Source: an uncultured Atopobium sp.
GTDB taxonomy: Bacteria > Actinomycetota > Coriobacteriia > Coriobacteriales > Atopobiaceae
Reading direction: 5' to 3'
DNA: 27,912 nucleotides
NCBI GenBank assembly: GCA_938045565.1
Contig: CALIAZ010000027.1
Span: 1 to 27,912, forward strand
Made by a program: the position numbers and the translations under genes. Below the pieces are notes generated by a model, which worked only from the letters and a program-made list of their open reading frames with translations, made no database searches and had not been told where the DNA came from. Positions 1 through 6,343 of this stretch are shown here, in pieces. Position 1 is the first letter of the stretch. The number at the start of each line of letters is the position of its first letter.

Positions 1-8
1 GTGTGTTT

Positions 9-54
9 TGAACTGCCTCCTATTTCTCGTGTCCAAGAAATGGGAGGCAGTTCA
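9..54 (+). terminator. Long hairpin, probable terminator of an upstream gene
   Basis: Positions 9-27 pair with 36-54 (18 Watson-Crick pairs and one G-U) around an 8-nt loop. A modest T-rich stretch follows (TTT at 55-57, TTTTT at 70-74). No gene in the window precedes it, so it probably ends a + strand transcript from outside. The weak U-tract leaves open an mRNA-stabilising role. Confidence 0.55.
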
Positions 55-88
55 TTTGATGTGGGGACTTTTTCTGTCTTGCGGCAGC

Positions 89-176
89 TTGACCGCAAGT
101 TGACCGTGGGTTGACCCCAGGCTGACCGCTGGTTGGCCGCAACCTAATCGCAGCCCAATCGCGGCCCGATACCGTT
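89..176. repeat. Eight degenerate 11-bp tandem repeats
   Basis: From 89 the sequence repeats every 11 bp: TTGACCGCAAG, TTGACCGTGGG, TTGACCCCAGG, CTGACCGCTGG, TTGGCCGCAAC, then three more divergent units ending near 176. The period is not a multiple of three, so it is not coding-like, and it is close to one helical turn. It lies just upstream of the Crp-like gene and could be a phased array of protein sites or a decaying minisatellite. Confidence 0.7.
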
Positions 177-184
177 CAAGAAAA

Positions 185-239
185 TTGTCTCAAAAAGTGG
201 ACAAAAGTCCTTATTTTTATTTTAGGGAGCAGGTACAAT
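185..239 (+). promoter_or_regulatory. Candidate promoter/operator of the Crp-like gene
   Basis: A -10-like TACAAT lies at 234-239 with no good -35 box, which would suit an activator-dependent promoter. Upstream are two overlapping dyads: TTGTC (185-189) with GACAA (200-204), and GGAC-AAAA-GTCC (199-210). Their proteins are unknown; the second resembles a short Crp-type half-site pair only loosely. Confidence 0.3.
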
Positions 240-269
240 TACTCAAACTTAAGCCAAAACTGTCCTGTA

Positions 270-1037
270 ATGAGGACTTACGAAGCAAGAACAGCGAGGT
301 CTCGTGTGAACGTTCTAACCTACCTTGACAGTCTTGACTCCGACGTTCGCAAGAAGATCATCAAATGGGCTTCTCGCGTTCCCGCTAATCGTCTTTCTCA
401 TTGTAGGCAGATTCGTCTTAATTCCGGACAGACCCTTGTCCACATGCTGGACCGCGTTGATAACGTGTACATTCTGTGCCGCGGTACCGTGCGCACTACG
501 TCGCATAATTCCGCAGGTAGCACGTATGTTATTGACGAGTATCGTGCGCCCGTTGCTTTTGGCGAGATGGAAGTTATTAGCGAGAGCCCGTTTTACCTGG
601 GATCGCTCACCGCAACTTCCGGCTGCGAGTTTATTTCGGTTCCACGCGAGGACTACCTGCAGTGGATTCGTTCGGACCCTGAGGCACTTCTCACCCGCTC
701 ACGCTGGATTATCAAGAATCTGACGCGTCAGTCTGGCTACGAGCGCAGCTTGCTGACCTGGAGCGGCACCAAGCGTCTGATGTACATGCTTAGCGAGCTG
801 ACACGCGATCAGATTCACCGCGGCGTTGTTGAGTGGCCGTTTACGGTGCGTCTGACCAGGCAAGAGCTCGCAGACAAGATTGGTACCAGCACAAAAACTG
901 TTGCCCGCGGCATCGACGAGCTTAAGGAGAGGGGCATGGTTTCTGTTCAGCACGGCAAGATTGTCATTACCGAGAGGCAGTTCCAGCGCCTCGACGACGC
1001 AATGAAACACGAGGGAGAATCCCACCTTCTGGACTAA
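270..1037 (+). CDS. Crp/Fnr-family transcriptional regulator
   Basis: A 255-residue regulator with an N-terminal cyclic-nucleotide-type beta-barrel (about residues 45-130, FGEM at 97-100) and a C-terminal winged helix (about 194-235, with LTRQELADKIGTSTKTVAR as the HTH). The barrel lacks the Arg that binds cAMP phosphate in Crp, and there is no Fnr-type cysteine cluster, so the ligand is unknown. Position just upstream and on the same strand as yjjI-yjjW suggests it controls that anaerobic pair; this is inference. The ATG at 270 has no clear Shine-Dalgarno. GTG at 306, preceded by GCGAGG, would give 243 residues and is a reasonable alternative. Confidence 0.85.
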   Translation: MRTYEARTARSRVNVLTYLDSLDSDVRKKIIKWASRVPANRLSHCRQIRLNSGQTLVHMLDRVDNVYILCRGTVRTTSHNSAGSTYVIDEYRAPVAFGEMEVISESPFYLGSLTATSGCEFISVPREDYLQWIRSDPEALLTRSRWIIKNLTRQSGYERSLLTWSGTKRLMYMLSELTRDQIHRGVVEWPFTVRLTRQELADKIGTSTKTVARGIDELKERGMVSVQHGKIVITERQFQRLDDAMKHEGESHLLD

Positions 1038-1202
1038 CCTCTGTACCTGGCACAACGCTTGGGCAAGACCGTTCTTCTCGCCCCGAGCACTGCGCACCCC
1101 ACCTGGCATGACGCGCTTCTCGCGCCACGCCGCATCTGGAACGACCGACGTACCCGTCGTAATCACAACCCTGTTTTTGCAGGATAAACGTAAGGAGCAC
1201 TA

Positions 1203-2705
1203 ATGAGCGAGTTCATGGACATCATTACTTCCGACAACCTCTCGTACAAGCAGAAGGTTCTGCACCTGGCTCAGGCTGCCGAGAACTCCGAGCACCCTAT
1301 CAAGACAACTGCTGAGTTTGATCGTCTTTTTGCAGCTCACGCGCTTGACGACATGTGTGAGGGCAACGCTCCTTACCGTCCTCGTTACATCTGTCCTAAC
1401 TACCAGGTATTTGCTCAGAACGGTTCCGAGTTTTTGCGCTTTGACAAGCCAGAGACCCTTGATGACCTGCTCTGGGGCCTTGCCGCTCTGTACGACAATG
1501 TTCCTTCCGTTACCAGCCGCCCTGTCTACGTTGGCCAGCTGGACAAGATCATTGATCCATTCCTGGAGGGTATGACCGACGCAGAGATTAAGCCTCGTCT
1601 GCGCCGTTTCCTGAACCACATTGACCGCACCGTTGCAAGCGGTTACTGCCACGCAAACATTGGTCCAAAGGACACTCGCGCAGGTAGACTGCTGCTTGAG
1701 GTTGACCGCGAGCTCATGAACGCAGTTCCAAACTTTACCCTCAAGTACGACCCAGAGATCACTTCCGACGAGTTCATGCGTTTGGCAGTCAAGACCACTA
1801 TGGTTTGCTCCAACCCTGCTTTTGCTAACCACCGCATCCACAAAGAGACCTATCCTGGCGAGTACACCGTCGTAAGCTGCTACAACGTCCTTCCTATGGG
1901 CGGCGGCGCTTATACCTTGAGCCGCGTGCTTCTCCCCGGCCTTGCAAAACTCGCAACCAACGTTGACGACTTCATGAACAACCTGCTGCCAACCGCAACC
2001 GGCGAGGTTCTGAACTTCATGAACGAGCGCGTCCGCTTTATTGTTGAGGATTCCAACTTCTTTGAGACTAGCTTCCTGGCTAAGGAAGGCCTCATTTCTC
2101 GCGAGCGCTTCTGCGGCATGTTTGGCGTTGCCGGCATGAGCGAGTGCGTCGCTGAGCTGCTACACCTTGATAGCAGCCGTACCTACGGCAAGGATGACGA
2201 GGCCAACGAGCTGGCCGACCAGATCATGGTCAAGATTGCCGACCAGGTCAACAGCTTTGACGCCGTCTACTCAGAGGTCTTTGGCGGTCGCTTCACCCTG
2301 CACGCACAGGCTGGCTTCTCCGACCAGCAGGGCGTTACCCCAGGTGTCCGCATCAAGGTTGGCGACGAGCCTGCAAACCTCTACGACCACATTCGCCACA
2401 GCGCACGTATGCACCGCTTCTTCAACAGCGGCGTCTCCGATATCTTCCCAGCTGAACCAACCGCTGAGCGCAACCCAGACGCTGTCGTTGACGTGGTCAA
2501 GGCCGCATTCTCCATCGACGACAAGTACCTCTCGTTCTATAGCTCCGAGGGTGACCTGGTCCGCATTACCGGCTTCTTGGCTAAGCGCTCAGAGATGAAG
2601 AAATTCCAGTCCGGCGACGTTGTTCTTCAGGACACCGCTCATGACGGCCTGGGTAACTTCACCGCTAACCACCTTGCCGACCGCAAGGTTCGCATGAGCG
2701 ACTAG
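1203..2705 (+). CDS. yjjI: YjjI-family glycyl radical enzyme
   Basis: A 500-residue protein of the YjjI (DUF3029) family, a compact branch of the pyruvate-formate-lyase superfamily whose reaction is not established. The glycyl-radical loop is RITGF with the radical glycine at G457. The likely active-site cysteine is C226 in VVSCYNVLPMGGGAY. A strong Shine-Dalgarno (AAGGAG) precedes the ATG. It is followed by its activase YjjW 19 bp downstream. In Escherichia coli yjjI and yjjW also lie beside deoC, so the association with deoC here recurs with a different arrangement (convergent rather than divergent). The enzyme should be oxygen-labile, in keeping with an anaerobe. Confidence 0.9.
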   Translation: MSEFMDIITSDNLSYKQKVLHLAQAAENSEHPIKTTAEFDRLFAAHALDDMCEGNAPYRPRYICPNYQVFAQNGSEFLRFDKPETLDDLLWGLAALYDNVPSVTSRPVYVGQLDKIIDPFLEGMTDAEIKPRLRRFLNHIDRTVASGYCHANIGPKDTRAGRLLLEVDRELMNAVPNFTLKYDPEITSDEFMRLAVKTTMVCSNPAFANHRIHKETYPGEYTVVSCYNVLPMGGGAYTLSRVLLPGLAKLATNVDDFMNNLLPTATGEVLNFMNERVRFIVEDSNFFETSFLAKEGLISRERFCGMFGVAGMSECVAELLHLDSSRTYGKDDEANELADQIMVKIADQVNSFDAVYSEVFGGRFTLHAQAGFSDQQGVTPGVRIKVGDEPANLYDHIRHSARMHRFFNSGVSDIFPAEPTAERNPDAVVDVVKAAFSIDDKYLSFYSSEGDLVRITGFLAKRSEMKKFQSGDVVLQDTAHDGLGNFTANHLADRKVRMSD

Positions 2706-2724
2706 CGAGAAGAGCTGCGCAATC

Positions 2725-3609
2725 GTGACCTTCACTGCAACAGAAACAACTTTGGGAGCAACACATCCAACCGGATGTGTTGCTCCTGTCAACAAGATCA
2801 TTCCCTTCTCGCTGGTAGATGGCCCAGGAAGCCGAACTGCTGTCTTCCTCCAAGGCTGCAACATTCGTTGCGCCTACTGCCACAACCCCGAGACCCAGGT
2901 AGAGTGCATCTCCTGCCAGGCGTGCGTCAAACCATGCCCAGCTCACGCCCTGTCTGTGGCTGACGGAAAAGTTGTGTGGGACAACTCCATCTGCATCAAC
3001 TGTGATAACTGCATCAAGGTGTGCCAGCACAAGTCCACGCCAAAGATTGAGCTGCTCAGCGCCCGAGAGGTGGCTGACCGCTGCATTTCCAACATGCCGT
3101 TCATCCGCGGAATCACCACGTCAGGCGGCGAATGCATGCTCCGTCCCGACTTCCTCTACGAGCTCTTCACCTACTGCAACGCAGCTGGTCTGAGCTGCCT
3201 CATCGACTCAAATGGCACCATCGACTTCACCGAGTATCGCAACCTGCTGGCCCTCTCGAGCGGCGTCATGCTTGACGTTAAAGCTTGGGACGATCAGTGG
3301 TTTGAGCATCTGACCGGCGAGAATGGCGTCACGGTTCGCAAAAATCTTGCATTTTTGGCTGAGCAAAATAAGCTGGAAGAAGTTCGCGTCATCGTGACCG
3401 AAGGCTGGAACGATGCCGAAGCCGCAGTTGACGGCATTGCCACAACCCTTGGCGAGAAGGTCGGTCAAACGCGCATTCGCCTCATGAAGTTCAGGCGTTT
3501 TGGCGTGCGTGGACCAATGGAGAACTCCCCTTCTCCAAGCGACGAGCGCATGCAGGCGATTGAATCACAGGCCCGCAACCTGGGCTTTGGCGAGGTTGTC
3601 GTCAGCTAG
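2725..3609 (+). CDS. yjjW: YjjW-family glycyl-radical enzyme activase (radical SAM)
   Basis: A 294-residue radical SAM protein expected to install the glycyl radical on YjjI. The radical SAM motif C45-x3-C49-x2-C52 is followed by a ferredoxin-like insert with two CxxCxxCxxxC clusters (C61, C64, C67, C71 and C90, C93, C96, C100), as in PFL-activase relatives. TTSGGE (about 131-136) is the SAM-binding GGE. The family start normally lies a few residues before NKIIPFSLVDGPGSR (about 23), so the first 20 residues are an addition. The frame offers only GTG 2725 or TTG 2752 as starts. A perfect 14-bp hairpin (2755-2786) lies just inside the coding start and may lower activase synthesis relative to YjjI. 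Confidence 0.88.
   Translation: MTFTATETTLGATHPTGCVAPVNKIIPFSLVDGPGSRTAVFLQGCNIRCAYCHNPETQVECISCQACVKPCPAHALSVADGKVVWDNSICINCDNCIKVCQHKSTPKIELLSAREVADRCISNMPFIRGITTSGGECMLRPDFLYELFTYCNAAGLSCLIDSNGTIDFTEYRNLLALSSGVMLDVKAWDDQWFEHLTGENGVTVRKNLAFLAEQNKLEEVRVIVTEGWNDAEAAVDGIATTLGEKVGQTRIRLMKFRRFGVRGPMENSPSPSDERMQAIESQARNLGFGEVVVS
2755..2786 (+). promoter_or_regulatory. Perfect 14-bp hairpin in the yjjW initiation region
   Basis: GGAGCAACACATCC (2755-2768) pairs perfectly with 2773-2786 around the 4-nt loop AACC. It begins 50 nt after the yjjI stop and overlaps codons 11-21 of yjjW as called. No T-run follows, so it is not an ordinary terminator. It could protect the yjjI mRNA 3' end or limit yjjW translation. 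Confidence 0.7.
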
Positions 3610-3780
3610 TTGCCGCAGCGGGCGCGCGGTGCGGTACCCTCGCTCGCACAATGCTGGCCGCGATACCAGCAGCGCACAGCTCGCCCAGCTCGGACCGCAG
3701 ACCCGACGGGTTTCTCGCTGCAATTCAAGCCGCCGCTCACACGGGTTTCTCGCCAGTTTCCGCGCTTTTTCACTGCAACA
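3610..3780. other. GC-rich gene-free spacer downstream of yjjW
   Basis: Between the yjjW stop and the terminator there is no credible gene. The stretch is GC-rich, with loosely repeated CCGC/GCAGC words and two copies of the window-wide CTGGCGAGAAACCCGT motif in reverse orientation. An open frame runs through it into the deoC antisense strand but has repeat-like composition and no family resemblance. Confidence 0.6.
3706..3756 (-). repeat. Two intergenic copies of the GGCGAGAA-type motif
   Basis: ACGGGTTTCTCGCCAG at 3741-3756 is an exact reverse complement of CTGGCGAGAAACCCGT. A slightly altered copy (ACGGGTTTCTCGCTG) lies at 3706-3720 in the same orientation. The same 16-mer recurs at 7740-7755 and 24141-24156. 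Confidence 0.85.
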
Positions 3781-3783
3781 AAT

Positions 3784-3818
3784 AACGACCTCGCAGCACA
3801 TGCCACGAGGTCGTTTTT
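3784..3818 (+). terminator. Rho-independent terminator after yjjW
   Basis: AACGACCTCG (3784-3793) pairs with CGAGGTCGTT (3806-3815) and runs into TTTTT (3814-3818). It closes the + strand yjjI-yjjW transcript before the convergent deoC gene. Confidence 0.88.
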
Positions 3819-3848
3819 CATTTACCTATCAGTGAGGTGCCAGCCGGC

Positions 3849-3923
3849 AAACTCCAGTTCAGTGGACTACCGGTCTGAAAACTCCAGTTCAGTGGAGCAC
3901 CAGTCCAGAAAACTCCAGTTCAG
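3849..3923. repeat. Three direct repeats of about 30 bp downstream of deoC
   Basis: AAACTCCAGTTCAGTGGA occurs at 3849-3866 and 3879-3896, and a shortened copy AAACTCCAGTTCAG at 3910-3923, giving periods of 30 and 31 bp. The spacers are also partly alike (ACCGGTCTG and ACCAGTCCAG). The block lies in the 3' flank of deoC, ending 5 bp before its stop codon. Each full unit can fold weakly (TCCA with TGGA). Confidence 0.8.
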
Positions 3924-3927
3924 CGAG

Positions 3928-4569
3928 TTACTCGGTGACGATAGCGATTCCACTGGAGCAGCCCAAACGATCAGCGCCTGCTGCGACCATTGCCTCAGCG
4001 TCAGCCTTATTATGGATGCCGCCAGCAGCCTTGACCTTGCAAGTGTCGCCGACAGTCTGCTTCATCAGAGCGACGTCGTGAACAGTTGCGCCGCCAGTGC
4101 TAAAGCCGGTGCTTGTCTTAACAAACGCAGCTCCAGCAGCCATGCAATCCTTGCAAGCACGAACAATCTGCTCGTCATCGAGGAGGCAGCACTCCAGGAT
4201 TACCTTAACGGGCACGGTACCAGCAGCCTCGACAACTGCCTTAATATCAGCGATAACGTAGTCGTCGTCGCCCGCGACCAGGTGGCCGCCGTTGATGACC
4301 ATGTCAATCTCAGTTGTGCCGTCGGCGACGCTCTGCTTGGCCTCGGCGACCTTAGCTGCAGTTGAAGCTGCGCCCAAAGGGAAACCGATACAGGAAGTGA
4401 TGCCAACTCCAGAGCTCTCGAGCTCGGCGTGGGCCAAGGAAACCCAGCAAGAATTGATTGCGACGGTCGCAAACTTGTACTGCTTTGCCTCGGCGCAAAG
4501 TTTCTTGATGTCCTCAGCGGTTGCGTTTTGCTTCAAATTTGTATGGTCGATAAGGCCGTTGACTTCCAC
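3928..4569 (-). CDS. deoC: Deoxyribose-phosphate aldolase
   Basis: A 213-residue class I aldolase that splits 2-deoxyribose 5-phosphate into glyceraldehyde 3-phosphate and acetaldehyde, the last step of deoxynucleoside salvage. The Schiff-base lysine is K151 in FVKTSTGF; the second active-site lysine is K180 in KAAGGI, and D89 lies in EIDMVING. I chose GTG at 4569 because AGAAGGAG stands 6 nt upstream and the family motif IDHTNLK then starts at residue 7. The longer frame from 4638 would add 23 unconserved residues. It converges on yjjI-yjjW, and the nearby Fe-alcohol dehydrogenase could consume the acetaldehyde (inference). Confidence 0.95.
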   Translation of the reverse strand: MEVNGLIDHTNLKQNATAEDIKKLCAEAKQYKFATVAINSCWVSLAHAELESSGVGITSCIGFPLGAASTAAKVAEAKQSVADGTTEIDMVINGGHLVAGDDDYVIADIKAVVEAAGTVPVKVILECCLLDDEQIVRACKDCMAAGAAFVKTSTGFSTGGATVHDVALMKQTVGDTCKVKAAGGIHNKADAEAMVAAGADRLGCSSGIAIVTE

Positions 4570-4615
4570 GATTTTCTCCTTCTGGCTGTACGTTATAAGC
4601 AGTTTGTGCCTCTCT

Positions 4616-4621
4616 ATTGTA
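4616..4621 (-). promoter_or_regulatory. Candidate -10 box for deoC
   Basis: On the minus strand TACAAT stands 47 bp upstream of the deoC GTG, with only a poor -35 match. It is the best promoter-like element in the 143-bp gap between deoC and the upstream gene. Confidence 0.3.
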
Positions 4622-4712
4622 CGGCAAGCGCAACGCAAAGGACGCGGCTACCTCGATTGGATGATCGCATATCTTCAAGTACAACTTTACCTGGCTTTAT
4701 TATCTAGCTTAA

Positions 4713-5741
4713 CTACCTGGCTTTGAATAGCCGCATCCACAGTGCTCGCTGACGCTCTTCAAGATCAGAAATAGTTGTGTCACGTGCGACTATTCCTGTA
4801 GACTCTCGAATCTGACGGACCAAACCTTGAACACTTGAGAAGCTTTTTAACATCTCTCCAGATACCGAAAAATGCGGACATTGCGCACCCGTTACCAGCT
4901 CGTTTTCTCTGTCCAAGTCTCGCATGACTCTTTGGCCGCCAGCGTGCGTTACCGCTGGATCATAATCTAGCAGCACCGTCGCTTGCTTCTTTCTTTTATC
5001 CTTGAGCTGAATAGTTAAGTCAGGAATTCGCGTGATTTTCTCGCCATATCGATTTTCTAGCTCAATTGGCCTATTGAGTTCGACAGTTCCTAGGTTGAAA
5101 CCACCAAGGTTATACGGGAGGCACAAGAGAAGGGCAAGCGACGCTTCTCGGGGCGACCGAGCTTTCTCTACGATGTGCTGGACCGCTCGCTTAGCTGGGA
5201 TGATGCCGCGTTTTCTTCCTTGCGTGGAAAGAAACTTTGTAATTGCAGCGCGATTTGTCAGCGGACCATTTTGGCGTTGCGAAACTCCACCATGGCCATC
5301 CTGGTTCAAAAAATAATCGGAGCACAGGGCACTACCTGCAAGAATTGTTCCGATGAAATCAAGCTTTGACGCAATCTGCAAGTAAGTGAATTCCGGAGAG
5401 GTAATAAATCCCTTTAAGTCAGCACCTATGGGCAGGAGTGACGATGGCAAAACCTTTGAATTACAGATATGAAGCGCGACATGCTCTTTTGCAAATGTGG
5501 AATTCACATCGTTAATAAGCAGGTCAACCTTGCCTTTAGGCTCCTGGTGAAGACGCACGCCTTGTATCTCTAGTAGGCCCCCATAGTAGACAGCAAGCTC
5601 TCGTTCAGTCGATATTCCTGGAGCTGATTCAGGAACAACAGGCACTCTGGCCATACCATTTGCTGCCGACGACGAATCAAATGGCCTAGAGGAACTCATC
5701 AATAAATTAAACGCTGAAAAGTACGAAAGACAGTAATCCAT
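4713..5741 (-). CDS. Endonuclease-fold (DUF559-like) hypothetical protein
   Basis: A 342-residue protein. The C-terminal half has a pattern resembling DUF559/Vsr-type nuclease folds: IPDLTIQ (about 239-245), then VLLDYDPAVTH (256-266), then a D-x-D-x-E segment (MRDLDRENE) where such proteins carry a D..R helix. SPEFTYLQIASKLD (about 115-128) resembles a segment of multi-copy coriobacterial hypothetical proteins as I remember them. I chose ATG 5741 because AAGGAG stands 5 nt upstream; the longer frame from 5816 has no ribosome site. The gene sits alone between repeat-bearing gaps, which fits an accessory or defence-related gene, but no function can be assigned. The direct repeat TACCTGGCTTT flanks its stop (4689-4699, 4715-4725). 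Confidence 0.65.
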   Translation of the reverse strand: MDYCLSYFSAFNLLMSSSRPFDSSSAANGMARVPVVPESAPGISTERELAVYYGGLLEIQGVRLHQEPKGKVDLLINDVNSTFAKEHVALHICNSKVLPSSLLPIGADLKGFITSPEFTYLQIASKLDFIGTILAGSALCSDYFLNQDGHGGVSQRQNGPLTNRAAITKFLSTQGRKRGIIPAKRAVQHIVEKARSPREASLALLLCLPYNLGGFNLGTVELNRPIELENRYGEKITRIPDLTIQLKDKRKKQATVLLDYDPAVTHAGGQRVMRDLDRENELVTGAQCPHFSVSGEMLKSFSSVQGLVRQIRESTGIVARDTTISDLEERQRALWMRLFKAR

Positions 5742-6283
5742 AGCACTCCTTCGCGAAAAAGTATGAATTCCATACCCGGAAATAGCGCAAGTAATCTGAC
5801 CGATTTGAAAACACATAGGAAATCTGTGTAAGATTTGTTGTTCTGGCGTCCTCCCAGAGACTCTACATGTAATTACACTGGTCTAGTTTCAAAATTCTGC
5901 ATATTGGTGCTATTAAATACATTTCTATGAATACGAAATTTTTGGGCTCAAAATTATATGCCGAAAAAGGTAAAAAACGCGTTTAGTTGGGGATGAAAAC
6001 TTAAAATTGGCCGATTTATCCCCAACTAAGACGATTTTTTACCGCACCAAAAACTTTTATCTGGGCAAACGTTGTATACAGAAAAATGAAAACCCCAACT
6101 AAACGCATTTTTTACCACTTGAAGCTAATTTGATGTGTTTTGGGAGTCCAAGCAACTTTTTATGCCCCCGCACCCGCCGTCGACCTGCGCACCCGCACCT
6201 GCCGTCAACCTGCGCGTTCGCTCGTGCCCTCACGCACGTTCGCCGCACGTTAACAGCACGCACTCCGCACGCGCTCCGAACAA
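5742..6283. other. Long gene-free region with repeats
   Basis: About 540 bp with no credible gene. It holds, in order, a small dyad GTATG-N5-CATAC (5761-5775) just upstream of the endonuclease-fold gene, an AT-rich stretch, three copies of a 26-bp repeat (5969-6116), and a GC-rich tract with a 25-bp imperfect direct repeat (CGCACC(C/T)GCCGTC at 6169 and 6194). A short open frame over the GC-rich tract is low-complexity and rejected. Confidence 0.6.
5969..6116. repeat. Three-copy 26-bp repeat, one direct and two inverted
   Basis: Copy A (5969-5994) starts GGTAAAAAACGCG and ends AGTTGGGGAT. Copies B (6018-6043) and C (6091-6116) are its reverse complement with 3-4 changes each. A and B can pair into a long hairpin (ATCCCCAACT against AGTTGGGGAT, 23-nt loop). 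No open frame, promoter or terminator pattern explains them. Confidence 0.8.
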
Positions 6284-6316
6284 AAAAGCCTGGTAGCGGA
6301 ACGCTACCAGGCTTTT
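6284..6316 (-). terminator. Bidirectional terminator after the Fe-alcohol dehydrogenase
   Basis: A perfect 15-bp stem (6284-6298 with 6302-6316) with a GAA loop. On the minus strand it is followed by a run of T (complement of A at 6282-6287), so it ends the dehydrogenase transcript 28 bp after its stop. Confidence 0.92.
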
Positions 6317-6343
6317 AGCAAAGCTAAGTGTCTAAGCTAGATC

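Noticed and set aside
1146..1159. CGACG-TACC-CGTCG hairpin upstream of yjjI as a terminator
   Set aside because: Only 5 bp of stem and the TTTTT stretch is 13 nt away; too weak to call.
3849..3923. Possible mini-CRISPR (three regularly spaced repeats)
   Set aside because: Only three units, the spacers are themselves similar, and no cas gene is near; the cluster at 24203-24321 fails for the same reasons and for mixed orientation.
3610..4365. 251-codon + strand frame across the yjjW-deoC gap
   Set aside because: Most of it is antisense to deoC, the start lies in low-complexity GC-rich sequence, and the translation resembles no family.
6130..6318. 62-codon + strand frame
   Set aside because: Pro/Arg/Thr/His-rich product of a degenerate direct repeat, running into the terminator hairpin.
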